Positions 1 to 6,890 of a stretch of 9,964 nucleotides of DNA are shown here, piece by piece. Source of the stretch: Acidimicrobiia bacterium (lineage in GTDB: Bacteria; Actinomycetota; Acidimicrobiia; Acidimicrobiales; Ilumatobacteraceae); the NCBI GenBank assembly GCA_013821025.1, contig JACDHN010000063.1, positions 1-9,964 of the forward strand, in the 5' to 3' direction. The notes under the pieces were generated by a model, which was given only the letters and a program-made list of their open reading frames with translations, did no database searches and was not told where the DNA came from. How positions within the stretch are numbered: the first letter of the stretch is position 1; every line of letters begins with the position of its first letter. Made by a program: the position numbers and the translations under genes.

Positions 1-29
1 CCGAGCGGATCGCTGGGCTGGGCGCTCAT
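1..29 (-). CDS. Start of a further gene of the hydrogenase operon (partial, unidentified)
   Basis: Only the first nine complete codons are inside the window (MSAQPSDPL), running off the left edge. The ATG at 29-27 overlaps the TGA stop of the NifU-like gene in an ATGA junction, the usual sign of translational coupling, so it very probably belongs to the same transcript as hhyS and hhyL. Too little sequence is present to name it. In group 1h hydrogenase operons the genes at this point are usually small conserved accessory proteins of unknown function or maturation factors, but that is context only. Confidence 0.6.
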
Positions 30-565
30 CCCGTCGGTACGGGTTTCTTGCTCAGCGTGATCGACGCCGGCGGCGTTGCGACCGGTGGTGTTTCGTCGAC
101 CACGTCGATGTGCACGATCTCCGGGGCAGCCTCCTCGATCGCCTGTTTCACGGCGTGCTGGAGCGTCACGGACGACGACGGACAGCCGTCGCAGCTTCCC
201 AGCAAGCGCACATGGAGGACCCCCTCGTCCTCATCGATCCCGAGCACCTCCACGTCGCCGCCGTGAGAATCCATGTACGGGCGCACCGAGTCGAGCGCTG
301 CCAGGACGCGGGTTTCGAGGTCGGATGGGTGGAGCCCGTGGAGGATCAGCAGGCTCCCCACGAGGTCGTCGGCGAGCAGCCGTTCGACATCGTCATCGTC
401 GACGAGCTCGAGCACCCGCTCGAGCCCGCCGCCGTACAGATCGGTGACGAGGCCGATCGCCTCCTCGACCCGCTCCCAAACCCGCTGATCGAGCGACGAC
501 CGAAGTTCACCGAGGAGCACCTCGATGCGGTCGCCGACCGTGCGCAGATCGGGTGCTTCAGTCAC
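26..565 (-). CDS. NifU-like (NifU C-terminal domain) protein of the hydrogenase operon
   Basis: The product is 179 residues. The N-terminal half (about 1-85) is acidic, helical and has no recognised motif. Residues about 86-155 match the NifU C-terminal/Nfu domain, with HGGDVE at 101-106 and the CDGC pair C125-x-x-C128 followed by PSSS. In NifU and Nfu proteins this CxxC holds a transient [4Fe-4S] cluster that is passed to apoproteins. A proline-rich tail (159-179) follows. The gene begins with GTG at 565-563, with a GAGGTG-like SD just upstream, 27 bp after the hhyL stop, so it is cotranscribed with the hydrogenase. A natural inference is that it delivers or repairs Fe-S clusters for the small subunit, which needs three; this has not been shown here. 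It is not a full NifU: the N-terminal scaffold domain is absent and replaced by an unrelated segment. Confidence 0.85.
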   Translation of the reverse strand: MTEAPDLRTVGDRIEVLLGELRSSLDQRVWERVEEAIGLVTDLYGGGLERVLELVDDDDVERLLADDLVGSLLILHGLHPSDLETRVLAALDSVRPYMDSHGGDVEVLGIDEDEGVLHVRLLGSCDGCPSSSVTLQHAVKQAIEEAAPEIVHIDVVDETPPVATPPASITLSKKPVPTG

Positions 566-592
566 TATCCCACCTCTGGGCGCTGCGCTCGC

Positions 593-2395
593 TCACTCTT
601 CCTGCTCGGGCAGGCCGGTTGGAGAGTGGAGCTTCTTCAGCACCTTCCCCTTGCCGAGGTACATGTGGACGCCGCACGGCAGACACGGGTCGAAGCTGCG
701 CACCGTTCGCATGATGTCGATCCCCTTGAACTTGTCGACGGGGTTCTCCTCGAAGATCTGCGTGTTCATGACCGCGTCTTCATACGGGCCGGGTGTGCCG
801 TAGGAGTCACGCGGGTTGGCGTTCCACGGCGTCGGCGGGTACGGGTGGTAGTTGGCGATCTTGCCGCCCTTGATGACCATGTGGTGCGACAGGACGCCGC
901 GGACGGCCTCGGTGAAGCCGCAGCCGATTCCTTCGTCGGGCACCTCGAAGGACTCCCACGTCTTGGTTTCGCCGGCACGCACGCACGCCAGCGCCTGCTC
1001 GCAGAAGTACAACGCGCAGGCGGCGGAGTAGGCCTGGAAGTACGTGCGGGCGCGGTTGCGTTCGATGGTGTTGGACCACTGCGGGATCTTCCACTCGAAG
1101 CTCACCTCGGGCTTCAGCGCCGTCTTCGGCAGGTTGATCTGCACGCTGTGGCCAGTGGCCTTCACGAAACCGCCGATGTCGACCAGGCCCGACAACGCCG
1201 TGGACCACAGGCGCGCAAGCGGTCCGCCGCCCGTGTCGAGGGCGAGGTGATCCTTGCCGTCATACCAGCGTGGCGACATGACCCAGCTGTACTTGTCGCC
1301 GAAGTCGCGCTTTTGCGGCTGGGGGTTCGTGTGCTGGTTCCACGGGTGGCGCCGGTCGACCGGGTTGCCGAGAGGGTCCTTGTCCACGAACATCTCCTGG
1401 TCCACCCAGTCGTCGTAGAACGACGAGCCGAGCAGGATGCGGATGCCCAGGTTGATGTCGACCAGGTCGTTGGTCACGAGCTTGCCGTCGACGATGACGC
1501 CCGGGGTCACGTACATGGCCTTGCCCCAGCGAGACATGTCCTTGTACTCGAAGTTGCACACGTCGGGATCCTGGAAGGCGCCCCAGCAGCCGAGCAGCGT
1601 GCGACGCAGGCCGACCTCCTCGTAGCCGGGCAGCGCCTCGTAGAAGAAGTCGAACAGGTCGTCGTGCATCGGCACGACCCGCTTCATGAACTCGACGTAA
1701 CGCATGAGACGCGTGAGGTAGTCGGTAAAGAGCTGGATGGTGGCAGTGGTGCCGACGCCGCCCGGGTAGAGCGTGGACGGGTGCACGTGCCTGCCTTCCA
1801 TGAGGCAGAACATCTCCCTCGTGTAGCGGCTCACCTGCAGCGCCTCGCGGTAGAACTCACCCGAGAACGGGTTCAGCGACCGCATGATGTCGCCGATCGT
1901 CCGGTAGCCGTGGTCCTCGGCATGGGGCGCCTCGGTGCGGTTGGCCTGCTCGAGCACGCCGGGGTTCGTCTCTGCGACCATCTTCTCGCAGTAGTCGACC
2001 CCGACCAGGTTCTCCTGGAAGATGTTGTGGTCGAACATGAACTCCGCGGCTTCGCCGAGGTTCACGATCCACTCGCCGAGATGGGGCGGTCGCACGCCGT
2101 AGGCCATGTTCTGCGCATAGCACGAACAGGTGGCGTGGTTGTCGCCGCAGATGCCGCAGATGCGGCTGGTGATGAAGTGGGCGTCGCGCGGATCCTTGCC
2201 CTTCATGAAGATGCTGTAGCCGCGGAAGATCGACGAGGTGCTATGGCACTCGGCGACCTTGCCCTGCCCGAAGTCGATCTTCGTGTAGATCCCCAGGCTC
2301 CCGACGATGCGGGTGATCGGGTCCCACGCCATCTCGACCAGGTCGTTGCCGTTCTGGCCGGCGGTTGCGTTTTGTTGCCGTGTGGTGGTGGCCAT
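593..2395 (-). CDS. hhyL: [NiFe] hydrogenase large subunit, group 1h (actinobacterial, high-affinity type)
   Basis: This 600-residue catalytic subunit carries the Ni-Fe(CN)2CO centre that splits H2. The L1 motif RICGICGDNH is at 78-87 (ligands C80, C83) and the L2 motif DPCLPCGVH at 569-577 (ligands C571, C574). The 23 residues after H577 are the C-terminal peptide that a maturation endopeptidase removes after nickel insertion, so this is a precursor. GDNHATCS after the first CxxC and PCGVHMY at the end are the forms I associate with group 1h/'group 5' enzymes rather than uptake groups 1d or 2a. The ATG at 2395 lies 5 bp after the hhyS stop and has a GGAGGT SD seven bases upstream. No signal peptide is seen; the enzyme is carried by its partner, and group 1h enzymes are cytoplasmic or on the inner membrane face. 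Known members oxidise trace H2 for energy in carbon-starved aerobic cells. Confidence 0.95.
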   Translation of the reverse strand: MATTTRQQNATAGQNGNDLVEMAWDPITRIVGSLGIYTKIDFGQGKVAECHSTSSIFRGYSIFMKGKDPRDAHFITSRICGICGDNHATCSCYAQNMAYGVRPPHLGEWIVNLGEAAEFMFDHNIFQENLVGVDYCEKMVAETNPGVLEQANRTEAPHAEDHGYRTIGDIMRSLNPFSGEFYREALQVSRYTREMFCLMEGRHVHPSTLYPGGVGTTATIQLFTDYLTRLMRYVEFMKRVVPMHDDLFDFFYEALPGYEEVGLRRTLLGCWGAFQDPDVCNFEYKDMSRWGKAMYVTPGVIVDGKLVTNDLVDINLGIRILLGSSFYDDWVDQEMFVDKDPLGNPVDRRHPWNQHTNPQPQKRDFGDKYSWVMSPRWYDGKDHLALDTGGGPLARLWSTALSGLVDIGGFVKATGHSVQINLPKTALKPEVSFEWKIPQWSNTIERNRARTYFQAYSAACALYFCEQALACVRAGETKTWESFEVPDEGIGCGFTEAVRGVLSHHMVIKGGKIANYHPYPPTPWNANPRDSYGTPGPYEDAVMNTQIFEENPVDKFKGIDIMRTVRSFDPCLPCGVHMYLGKGKVLKKLHSPTGLPEQEE

Positions 2396-2400
2396 GTCGT

Positions 2401-3480
2401 CTACCTCCAGTTCTTCTTGTGACCGGTGAGCAGCTCATGACCGCGCTTCCGCCACTTGGGTTCCTTGTCGACTGTTCTCGCTGTCATACTTCGCAGGCCA
2501 CGGATGGCCGAGCCGTAGAGGCCGCTCGCCGCCGTGGACACTCGGGCCCCGGGAGGTTCGTCCATGAACGGCATGAACTTGTCCGGGAAGCCCGGCATGG
2601 TGCAGCCGATGCAGATCCCGCCGACGTTCGGGCAACCGCCGACACCGTTCATCCAGCCCCGCTTGGGGACGTTGCACTTGACGACCGGACCCCAGCAGCC
2701 AAGCTTGACGATGCACTTCGGCGACCCGTACTCGGTAGCGAAGTCACCCTGCTCGTAGTAGCCGGCCCTGTCGCAGCCTTCGTGCACGGTCGCACCGAAC
2801 AACCACTGCGGTCGCAGCGCCTCGTCGAGGGGGATCATCGGCGCCTGGCCGGTTGCCTGGTACAGCAAGTAGAGCAGCGTCTCGGACATGTTGTCCGGAT
2901 GGGCGGGGCAGCCTGGGATGCACACGATCGGGATGCCGGCCTTCGACTTCCAATCCCATCCCAGATAGTCGGGCACTCCCATCGCACCCGTCGGATTGCC
3001 AGCCATGGCGTGGATGCCGCCATAGGTGGCACAGGTCCCAACTGCCACCACCGCCAGAGCCTTCGGCGTCAAGCGGTCGAGCCATTCACTCGTCGTCATC
3101 GGCTGGTCGGTGTCGGGGTTGTTCCCGAAACCGCACCAGTAACCCTCGGCCTTGATCGCCTCGTTCGGGATCGATCCCTCGACGACCAGTACGAACGGTT
3201 CGAGCTCGCCCCTGTCGGCCTTGAAGAACCACTCGAGGAAGTCGTCGGCGCCGCCAGTCGGACCGCACTCGAAGTCGATCAATGGCCAGTGGACCGCGAT
3301 CTTCGGAAGCCCCGGGAGAGCCCCGAGCGCGATTTCCTCGATGCTCGGTTGCGTGGCGGCGGTCAGGGCGACGGAATCACCGTCACAGCTGAGACCGGCA
3401 TTGATCCATAGGACATGGACGACGAGCTCGTCCTCTGGAGCTTCGGTTGGAGCTTCAGTTGGAGCCTCGGTTACGGACAC
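2401..3480 (-). CDS. hhyS: [NiFe] hydrogenase small subunit, group 1h, with Asp-ligated proximal cluster
   Basis: This is the Fe-S electron-transfer subunit, paired with HhyL. I place the start at GTG 3480-3478 (359 residues) because GGAGGT lies five bases upstream; a GTG at 3501 would put that SD inside the gene. Residues 4-15 are three TEAP repeats. The proximal-cluster segment reads WINAGLSCDGDS, with C32 but Asp35 where most small subunits have the second Cys. VGTCATYGG and IPGCPAHPD supply the other proximal ligands. The H-x2-C start at VHEGC with C-x5-C in KCIVKLGC supplies the distal cluster, and the GWMNGVGGCP...CIGC segment the medial cluster. No twin-arginine signal and no C-terminal membrane helix are seen, unlike membrane-bound uptake hydrogenases, so it should stay on the cytoplasmic side. 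The Asp ligand was described in the crystal structure of the Ralstonia eutropha actinobacterial-type hydrogenase; O2 insensitivity here is inferred from that family. Confidence 0.95.
   Translation of the reverse strand: MSVTEAPTEAPTEAPEDELVVHVLWINAGLSCDGDSVALTAATQPSIEEIALGALPGLPKIAVHWPLIDFECGPTGGADDFLEWFFKADRGELEPFVLVVEGSIPNEAIKAEGYWCGFGNNPDTDQPMTTSEWLDRLTPKALAVVAVGTCATYGGIHAMAGNPTGAMGVPDYLGWDWKSKAGIPIVCIPGCPAHPDNMSETLLYLLYQATGQAPMIPLDEALRPQWLFGATVHEGCDRAGYYEQGDFATEYGSPKCIVKLGCWGPVVKCNVPKRGWMNGVGGCPNVGGICIGCTMPGFPDKFMPFMDEPPGARVSTAASGLYGSAIRGLRSMTARTVDKEPKWRKRGHELLTGHKKNWR
2403..2408 (-). promoter_or_regulatory. Ribosome binding site of hhyL, overlapping the hhyS stop
   Basis: GGAGGT on the minus strand, seven bases before the hhyL ATG. 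It overlaps the last two hhyS codons and shares a T with its TAG stop (GGAGGTAG). Ribosomes ending hhyS are therefore placed on the hhyL start, which should keep the two subunits near 1:1. Confidence 0.85.
3436..3471 (-). repeat. Three tandem 12-bp units encoding TEAP near the HhyS N-terminus
   Basis: Three near-identical 12-base units (ACTGAAGCTCCA-like on the minus strand) encode TEAPTEAPTEAP, residues 4-15 of HhyS. The units keep frame and differ only at silent positions. The segment lies ahead of the conserved fold, so it is probably a flexible tail that can change length by slippage without harm. Confidence 0.75.
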
Positions 3481-3485
3481 GGCAG

Positions 3486-3491
3486 ACCTCC
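3486..3491 (-). promoter_or_regulatory. Ribosome binding site that fixes the hhyS start
   Basis: GGAGGT on the minus strand, five bases before GTG 3480-3478. This near-perfect SD decides for the shorter reading of hhyS over the GTG at 3501. Confidence 0.8.
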
Positions 3492-3595
3492 ATGTGTGCA
3501 CGGCGAAGTTGCGTTATCAGGAGATACTTGCCGCCCCCAGCCCGTCCGTAAATGAGTGGCTTTTCCATCCATCCCGGCAACGGGTACCGCAAGCG

Positions 3596-3601
3596 TATGA
3601 T
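3596..3601 (+). promoter_or_regulatory. -10 box for leaderless transcription of the RecB-like gene
   Basis: TATGAT lies six bases before the GTG start at 3608, so transcription would begin at or next to the start codon. There is no SD before that GTG, which agrees with a leaderless message, common in actinobacteria. No good -35 box is seen. Confidence 0.6.
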
Positions 3602-3607
3602 CGAAAC

Positions 3608-4477
3608 GTGGCCTGGGTGGTCACCGCCGCAGAACGGGGGTCCTTCAAGCAGTGCCGGCGCGCCTGGGATCTGGGCGCCCGCACACGGCGCGGGCTCGAA
3701 CCGATCGCCTCGCCAGCGGAGGACGGCTCGGTCTGCGAGGCCCTCGCCGTGCACTACTTCCCCGGCATGTGGGCGTGGGACCGCGATATCGTCCGTCCCT
3801 TGGTGCTCAAGGCGGCAGGAGGCGCCGTCGCACTCGTCGAGCGCTACATGGACTGGGCCGCAGGAATCGATGAGTTCGAGCCGTTGCGGGTCGAGAGCGA
3901 CTTCGACGCCCGCATCCCCGACCCCCGCGAACCGGGTTGCGACCTCGTGACCCCATCGGGTGAAGCGGTGCACTACCGGGGGCGCATCAACGCTCTCGTC
4001 GTTGATGGCCACGGCGTCCACTGGCTGCTCGTGCACCGGTTCGGGCAGTGGTCGCCGAGCGAGTCGCTGCAGCTGGACGAGTCCGTCGTTGCGGCCGGGT
4101 GGGCATGGGAGCGCGAGCACCTCGACGTCACGATCCAGGGTGTGCTGTTCAACGAGATCAACCCCGACGGCCAGTTCCGGCGGTCCGTGAGACGGCTGTC
4201 GCGCTTCCAGATTGCCGAAGCCGGCGAGCAACTGGGGTGGGAAGCCATCGACATGGTCGACCGTCGTCTGTCGGTGTACCCGACGCCGGCAGCGCACTGC
4301 AGGGTGTGCCCGTTCGTCGCGCCGTGCGTCGCCATGACCGAGCACGGCGACGCCGAGGCAGTGCTGGCCGACGCGTACGGGCCGCGACCTTCTGACGAGC
4401 CCACCGAGGGCCGTCTGGGTGGTTCGACATGGAGCTTGGGGCGCGGTGCGGCACCGCCGAAGTTCGGCGGTCGCTGA
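3608..4477 (+). CDS. RecB/Cas4-like Fe-S protein with degenerate PD-(D/E)XK nuclease core
   Basis: The 289-residue product has the layout of RecB-family nucleases (Cas4, AddB, PDDEXK_1). An N-terminal SFKQC segment (C16) is followed by an acidic residue in RVESDFD (E96), a GRIN segment (125-128), a strand WLLVHRFG (139-146), a QL motif (LQLDESV, 155-161) and a C-terminal C231-x2-C234-PFVAP-C240. C16 plus the last three cysteines is the spacing that binds a [4Fe-4S] cluster in Cas4 and AddB. In active members GRIN would be G-x-[IV]-D and VHRF would carry the D/E-x-K pair; here they read N and V-x-R, so the nuclease is probably inactive or altered. The start is GTG 3608, just after a -10 box; an upstream ATG at 3152 would overlap hhyS widely. 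It is transcribed away from the hydrogenase. Family assignment is moderately sure; the role is unknown, possibly DNA binding or Fe-S/redox sensing. Confidence 0.72.
   Translation: MAWVVTAAERGSFKQCRRAWDLGARTRRGLEPIASPAEDGSVCEALAVHYFPGMWAWDRDIVRPLVLKAAGGAVALVERYMDWAAGIDEFEPLRVESDFDARIPDPREPGCDLVTPSGEAVHYRGRINALVVDGHGVHWLLVHRFGQWSPSESLQLDESVVAAGWAWEREHLDVTIQGVLFNEINPDGQFRRSVRRLSRFQIAEAGEQLGWEAIDMVDRRLSVYPTPAAHCRVCPFVAPCVAMTEHGDAEAVLADAYGPRPSDEPTEGRLGGSTWSLGRGAAPPKFGGR
4453..4471 (+). terminator. Hairpin at the end of the RecB-like gene (possible terminator)
   Basis: ACCGCCGA and TCGGCGGT form a perfect 8-bp stem with loop AGT, ending three bases before the stop codon. There is no T-run after it, so intrinsic termination is uncertain; it may instead protect the 3' end. 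Confidence 0.35.
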
Positions 4478-4525
4478 CGTCGATCGAATACGTCGCTTGT
4501 TGGCCCGCTGCCTGCCGGCCAGCCA

Positions 4526-4536
4526 TGTGAGCCACA
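4526..4536. promoter_or_regulatory. Short inverted repeat upstream of the PadR gene (weak operator candidate)
   Basis: TGTG-AGC-CACA, an exact 4-bp inverted repeat with a 3-base centre, about 35 bp before the PadR start. CACAAT at 4533-4538 could serve as a -10 box, so a protein bound here would block it. PadR proteins often repress their own genes through inverted repeats, but this one is short and may be chance. Confidence 0.25.
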
Positions 4537-4570
4537 ATGGAGCGGGGGAACGGCACCGAGGGGTGAGCGC

Positions 4571-4972
4571 ATGGAGAAAAAGACGGTCGGCGGACGATGT
4601 CAGTTCTCGACGGCGGCACCGCGGAACTTTCTGTACCCGGCGCTGCTCCTGCTCTTGGCCGAGGAGCCGCGCCACGGCTACCGCCTCGTCGACTCCCTGC
4701 TGCGCCTCGGTTTCGGGCCGGTCGACCGGCCAAGCGTCTACCGGGCCCTTGGCGACCTCAAGGGCGACGGGCTGTTGCGGTCGTGGTCGGCGGCGCCGAC
4801 CGCCGGCTCGACGCGTCAGGTCTACGCAGTGACCACTGACGGCTTCGATGCGCTGGCGACGTGGATGGTGACCGTCGACGACGAGCGTGCCTTGCTGTCT
4901 GCCGTGCTCAAGCGATACGACTCGATCCTCGACGGCCAGGTGGACGACGACACCGACGCGCGGAGTGGCTGA
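4571..4972 (+). CDS. PadR-family transcriptional regulator
   Basis: The product is 133 residues. The segment RNFLYPALLLLLAEEPRHGYRLVDSL is the first helices of a PadR winged helix (the L-LLL-AE-P-HGY pattern), RPSVYRALGDLKGDGLL (about 53-69) is the recognition helix region, and TRQVYAVTTDGFDAL is the beta-wing and start of the last helix. The tail after about residue 95 is short, as in PadR subfamily 2, which dimerise through a single long C-terminal helix. The SD GAGGGGTG at 4558-4565 and ATG at 4571 fix the start. The gene follows the RecB-like gene by 93 bp on the same strand and converges on modC. Its target cannot be read from sequence: itself, the RecB-like gene or the hydrogenase operon are possible. 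No ligand-binding domain is present, so any signal must be sensed by the PadR fold. Confidence 0.88.
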   Translation: MEKKTVGGRCQFSTAAPRNFLYPALLLLLAEEPRHGYRLVDSLLRLGFGPVDRPSVYRALGDLKGDGLLRSWSAAPTAGSTRQVYAVTTDGFDALATWMVTVDDERALLSAVLKRYDSILDGQVDDDTDARSG

Positions 4973-4975
4973 CCG

Positions 4976-4995
4976 CTGATCGGGTGTTCGATCAG
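4976..4995. terminator. Bidirectional hairpin between the convergent PadR and modC genes
   Basis: CTGATCG and CGATCAG form a perfect 7-bp stem with a 6-base loop (GGTGTT). It starts three bases after the PadR stop and overlaps the modC stop (4994-4992). Position between two convergent stops suggests a shared terminator, although neither strand has a clear T-run. Confidence 0.5.
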
Positions 4996-6080
4996 ACGGC
5001 GTAGGCGATGATGTCGGTGGCTTTGACGGAAGCCCAGACGTTCTCGCCGAGGCGGATGTCGAGGTCGACGAGTGCAGCGGCCGTGATCTCCGATGTCACG
5101 GCCAGCGTCCCCGCCAGCGTCACCCGTGCACGGTCGGCGTACTGGTCGATGTCGGCGACAGTGAGATGCCAGACGTTGCGGGCGCTGCCCTCGGGCTGAT
5201 GGCGGTGTAGGGCGACGGCGTTGGGTCTGATCGTCGCGAAGGCCGGGCCGTCCTCCGCGTGGTCGGCGACGACGACGACGCCACCGTTCGGAGTGGTCAA
5301 CGTGCGATCGGTGAGGGTGCCGGCGATGAGATTGAGGCCGACGAGGTCGGCGACGTAGCGCGAGCGGGGGTGGGCGGTGACGTCGGCGAGGGTGCCGGTC
5401 TGGATGATCCGGCCGGCCTCGAGCACGACGACGCGGTCGGCGAGTGCGTAGGCGTCCACTGGGTCGTGGGTGACCAGTAGCCGCATGCCGTCGAACGACT
5501 GAAAATGGCGCCGCAGGTCGCGCCGCACGGTACTGCGGGTGCCGGCGTCGAGCGCCGCGAGAGGCTCGTCGAGCAGGAGTACGCGCGGTTCGATGGCAAG
5601 GGCGCGAGCGAGCGCCACCCGCTGTGCCTGACCTCCCGACAGGTTTCGAGGGTGGTCGTCGGCGTACGCGTCGAGTCCGACGCGGGCCAACCACTGCCCG
5701 GCGATCCGGCGGGCTGCTCGCTTGTCGGTGCCGCGGGCACGGAGACCGAAGGCGACGTTCTCGAGCGCCGACATCGTCTCGAACAGCAGAAAGTCCTGGA
5801 ACACCACACCGATCGAACGGCGCTCTGCGGGGACGAAGATCTCGGCGGCAGGGTCGTCTACCGGCTCATCGTCGACACGGACGTATCCCCGGTCGACGGC
5901 CAGAAGCCCGGCGATGCAGCGCAACACGGTGGACTTCCCGGCGCCGTTGGGTCCGAGTATCGCCACCAGCTCGCCGGGCTTGACGTCGAGTCGGGCATCG
6001 AGGTCGAGCGTGCCGAGGCGCACGCCGATGTCGACATCGAGCGTCAAGCGTGGCGGCCGATCAGTCCGGTCATCCCGCAC
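4992..6080 (-). CDS. modC: Molybdate ABC transporter ATP-binding protein
   Basis: This ATPase drives molybdate import through ModB. Counting from GTG 6080 (362 residues), the Walker A motif GPNGAGKST is at 43-51, Q-loop Q95 in VFQDF, signature LSGGQ 147-151, Walker B VLLLDEP 167-173, D-loop ALD and H-loop H205 in VTHD. Residues about 298-362 form a TOBE/Mop domain ending KATDIIAYAV, typical of ModC, where it binds molybdate and can inhibit the transporter when the cell is replete. The gene overlaps the end of modB by 11 bp, so the three mod genes form one operon. The start is uncertain: GTG 6080 has no good SD, and TTG 6047 is another in-frame choice that still keeps the whole ATPase fold. 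An ATG at 6073 overlaps the modB stop but is in another frame and stops after nine codons. Confidence 0.92.
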   Translation of the reverse strand: MRDDRTDRPPRLTLDVDIGVRLGTLDLDARLDVKPGELVAILGPNGAGKSTVLRCIAGLLAVDRGYVRVDDEPVDDPAAEIFVPAERRSIGVVFQDFLLFETMSALENVAFGLRARGTDKRAARRIAGQWLARVGLDAYADDHPRNLSGGQAQRVALARALAIEPRVLLLDEPLAALDAGTRSTVRRDLRRHFQSFDGMRLLVTHDPVDAYALADRVVVLEAGRIIQTGTLADVTAHPRSRYVADLVGLNLIAGTLTDRTLTTPNGGVVVVADHAEDGPAFATIRPNAVALHRHQPEGSARNVWHLTVADIDQYADRARVTLAGTLAVTSEITAAALVDLDIRLGENVWASVKATDIIAYAV

Positions 6081-6888
6081 CCGCGCCCGGGCCGCCACCC
6101 AGCCAGCGGTCGCGCAGGCCGACGAGGACACCGAACGAGACGGCGATGAGCAGCAGGCTCAGGATCAATGCGTCCTGGGGCTCGGACTGAAGTGCTAGAT
6201 AGGTGGACAGCGGGATCGTACGGGTCGTGCCGGGGAAGTTGCCGGCGAACGTGATCGTGGCGCCGAACTCGCCGAGGGCCCTGGCCCACGCCAATACGGC
6301 GCCGGCGATCAACGCCGAGCGAACCGCCGGCAGCGTGACCCGCCGGAAGGCGTACCAGCGAGAGGCGCCGAGGGTGCGGGCGGCGGCGTCGTAGCGGCGG
6401 TCGAGCTGGCGGAGCGCAGCCTCGACCGTGAGCACGAGGAATGGCATGGCGACGAACGTCTGGGCGATCACCACCGCTGTCGTGGAGAACGGCAGCTGGA
6501 TGCCGAACCAGCGGTCGAGGTATTGCCCGAACAGGCCCCGCCGTCCGAGTGCGAAGAAAAGGGCGACGCCACCGACGACCGGCGGCAGCACCATCGACAG
6601 GGTGCACAGCGCCCGCACGATGCCGCGCCCTGGGAAGTCCACACGTGCCAGCAGCCAGGCGAGGGGAACGCCGAACAGCAGCGACAGTCCCGTCGCCCAG
6701 AGCGAGCAGATGATCGACAGCCGCAATGCGGTCCGGACCGCTGGCTCGGACAGCACGTTCCACGTGTCGGCCCACGGCGCCCGCCACAGCAGGCCGACGA
6801 ACGGCAGGGCGAAGAAGGCGATGGCGACCACCGCCAAGCCGAGCGCCGGCACGGGCAGGCGCCCCCTCCCGATCCGGCGTTCGTTCAT
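6070..6888 (-). CDS. modB: Molybdate ABC transporter permease
   Basis: This is the membrane channel of the molybdate importer. From ATG 6888 it has 272 residues. Hydrophobic segments are visible at the N-terminus (VPALGLAVVAIAFFALPFVG), around ALRLSIICSLWATGLSLLFG, in the VLPPVVGGVALFFALG stretch, around the FVAMPFLVLTV stretch, and near the C-terminus (LILSLLLIAVSFGVLVGL). The EAA loop that docks on the ATPase is clear (EAALRQLDRRYDAAARTLGAS), as is ARALGEFGATITFAGN, which is typical of ModB/CysT-type permeases. An alternative GTG start at 6927 overlaps the modA stop as GTGA and would add 13 residues, including TAPHRTAPHR translated from a pentanucleotide repeat. Neither start has an SD; I prefer the ATG because the extra residues look like repeat sequence rather than protein. 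Confidence 0.93.
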   Translation of the reverse strand: MNERRIGRGRLPVPALGLAVVAIAFFALPFVGLLWRAPWADTWNVLSEPAVRTALRLSIICSLWATGLSLLFGVPLAWLLARVDFPGRGIVRALCTLSMVLPPVVGGVALFFALGRRGLFGQYLDRWFGIQLPFSTTAVVIAQTFVAMPFLVLTVEAALRQLDRRYDAAARTLGASRWYAFRRVTLPAVRSALIAGAVLAWARALGEFGATITFAGNFPGTTRTIPLSTYLALQSEPQDALILSLLLIAVSFGVLVGLRDRWLGGGPGAGAG

Positions 6889-6890
6889 AC

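Larger units (their letters stand above)
3481..3607. promoter_or_regulatory. Divergent intergenic region between the hydrogenase operon and the RecB-like gene
   Basis: This 127-bp stretch must hold the promoter of the hydrogenase operon (minus strand) and that of the RecB-like gene (plus strand). For the plus side a clear -10 box is visible (listed separately). For the hydrogenase side I see only weak candidates: reading the minus strand, TTTACG and AAGTAT with 17 bases between, or a GATAAC further down. I do not claim either. No convincing palindrome was found. Confidence 0.5.

Noticed and set aside
110..2422. A 770-codon open frame on the plus strand across the NifU-like gene and hhyL
   Set aside because: It is antisense to two genes with clear family motifs. 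Long antisense frames are common in high-GC DNA; its translation is rich in Arg, Val, His and Asp with no recognisable domain and it has no SD.
3478..3501. GTG at 3501 as the start of hhyS
   Set aside because: It would put the strong GGAGGT at 3491-3486 within the gene; GTG 3480 uses that SD at proper spacing.
3608..4477. The RecB-like gene as a CRISPR Cas4
   Set aside because: No cas1, cas2 or repeat array is present in the window and the catalytic residues look lost, so only the fold-level similarity is claimed.
3455..4675. A 406-codon open frame on the minus strand opposite the RecB-like gene
   Set aside because: It shadows the RecB-like gene and the start of the PadR gene, and its composition is Arg/Pro-rich without motifs. 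The plus-strand gene has a promoter, cysteine motifs and family features.
6044..6073. Nine-codon frame starting from the ATGA overlap at the modB stop
   Set aside because: It starts well placed for coupling but ends after nine codons in a different frame from modC. It might help ribosomes re-enter for modC, but nothing supports a product.
5505..6149. Plus-strand frame opposite modC
   Set aside because: Antisense to the Walker and signature motifs of modC; no motif of its own.
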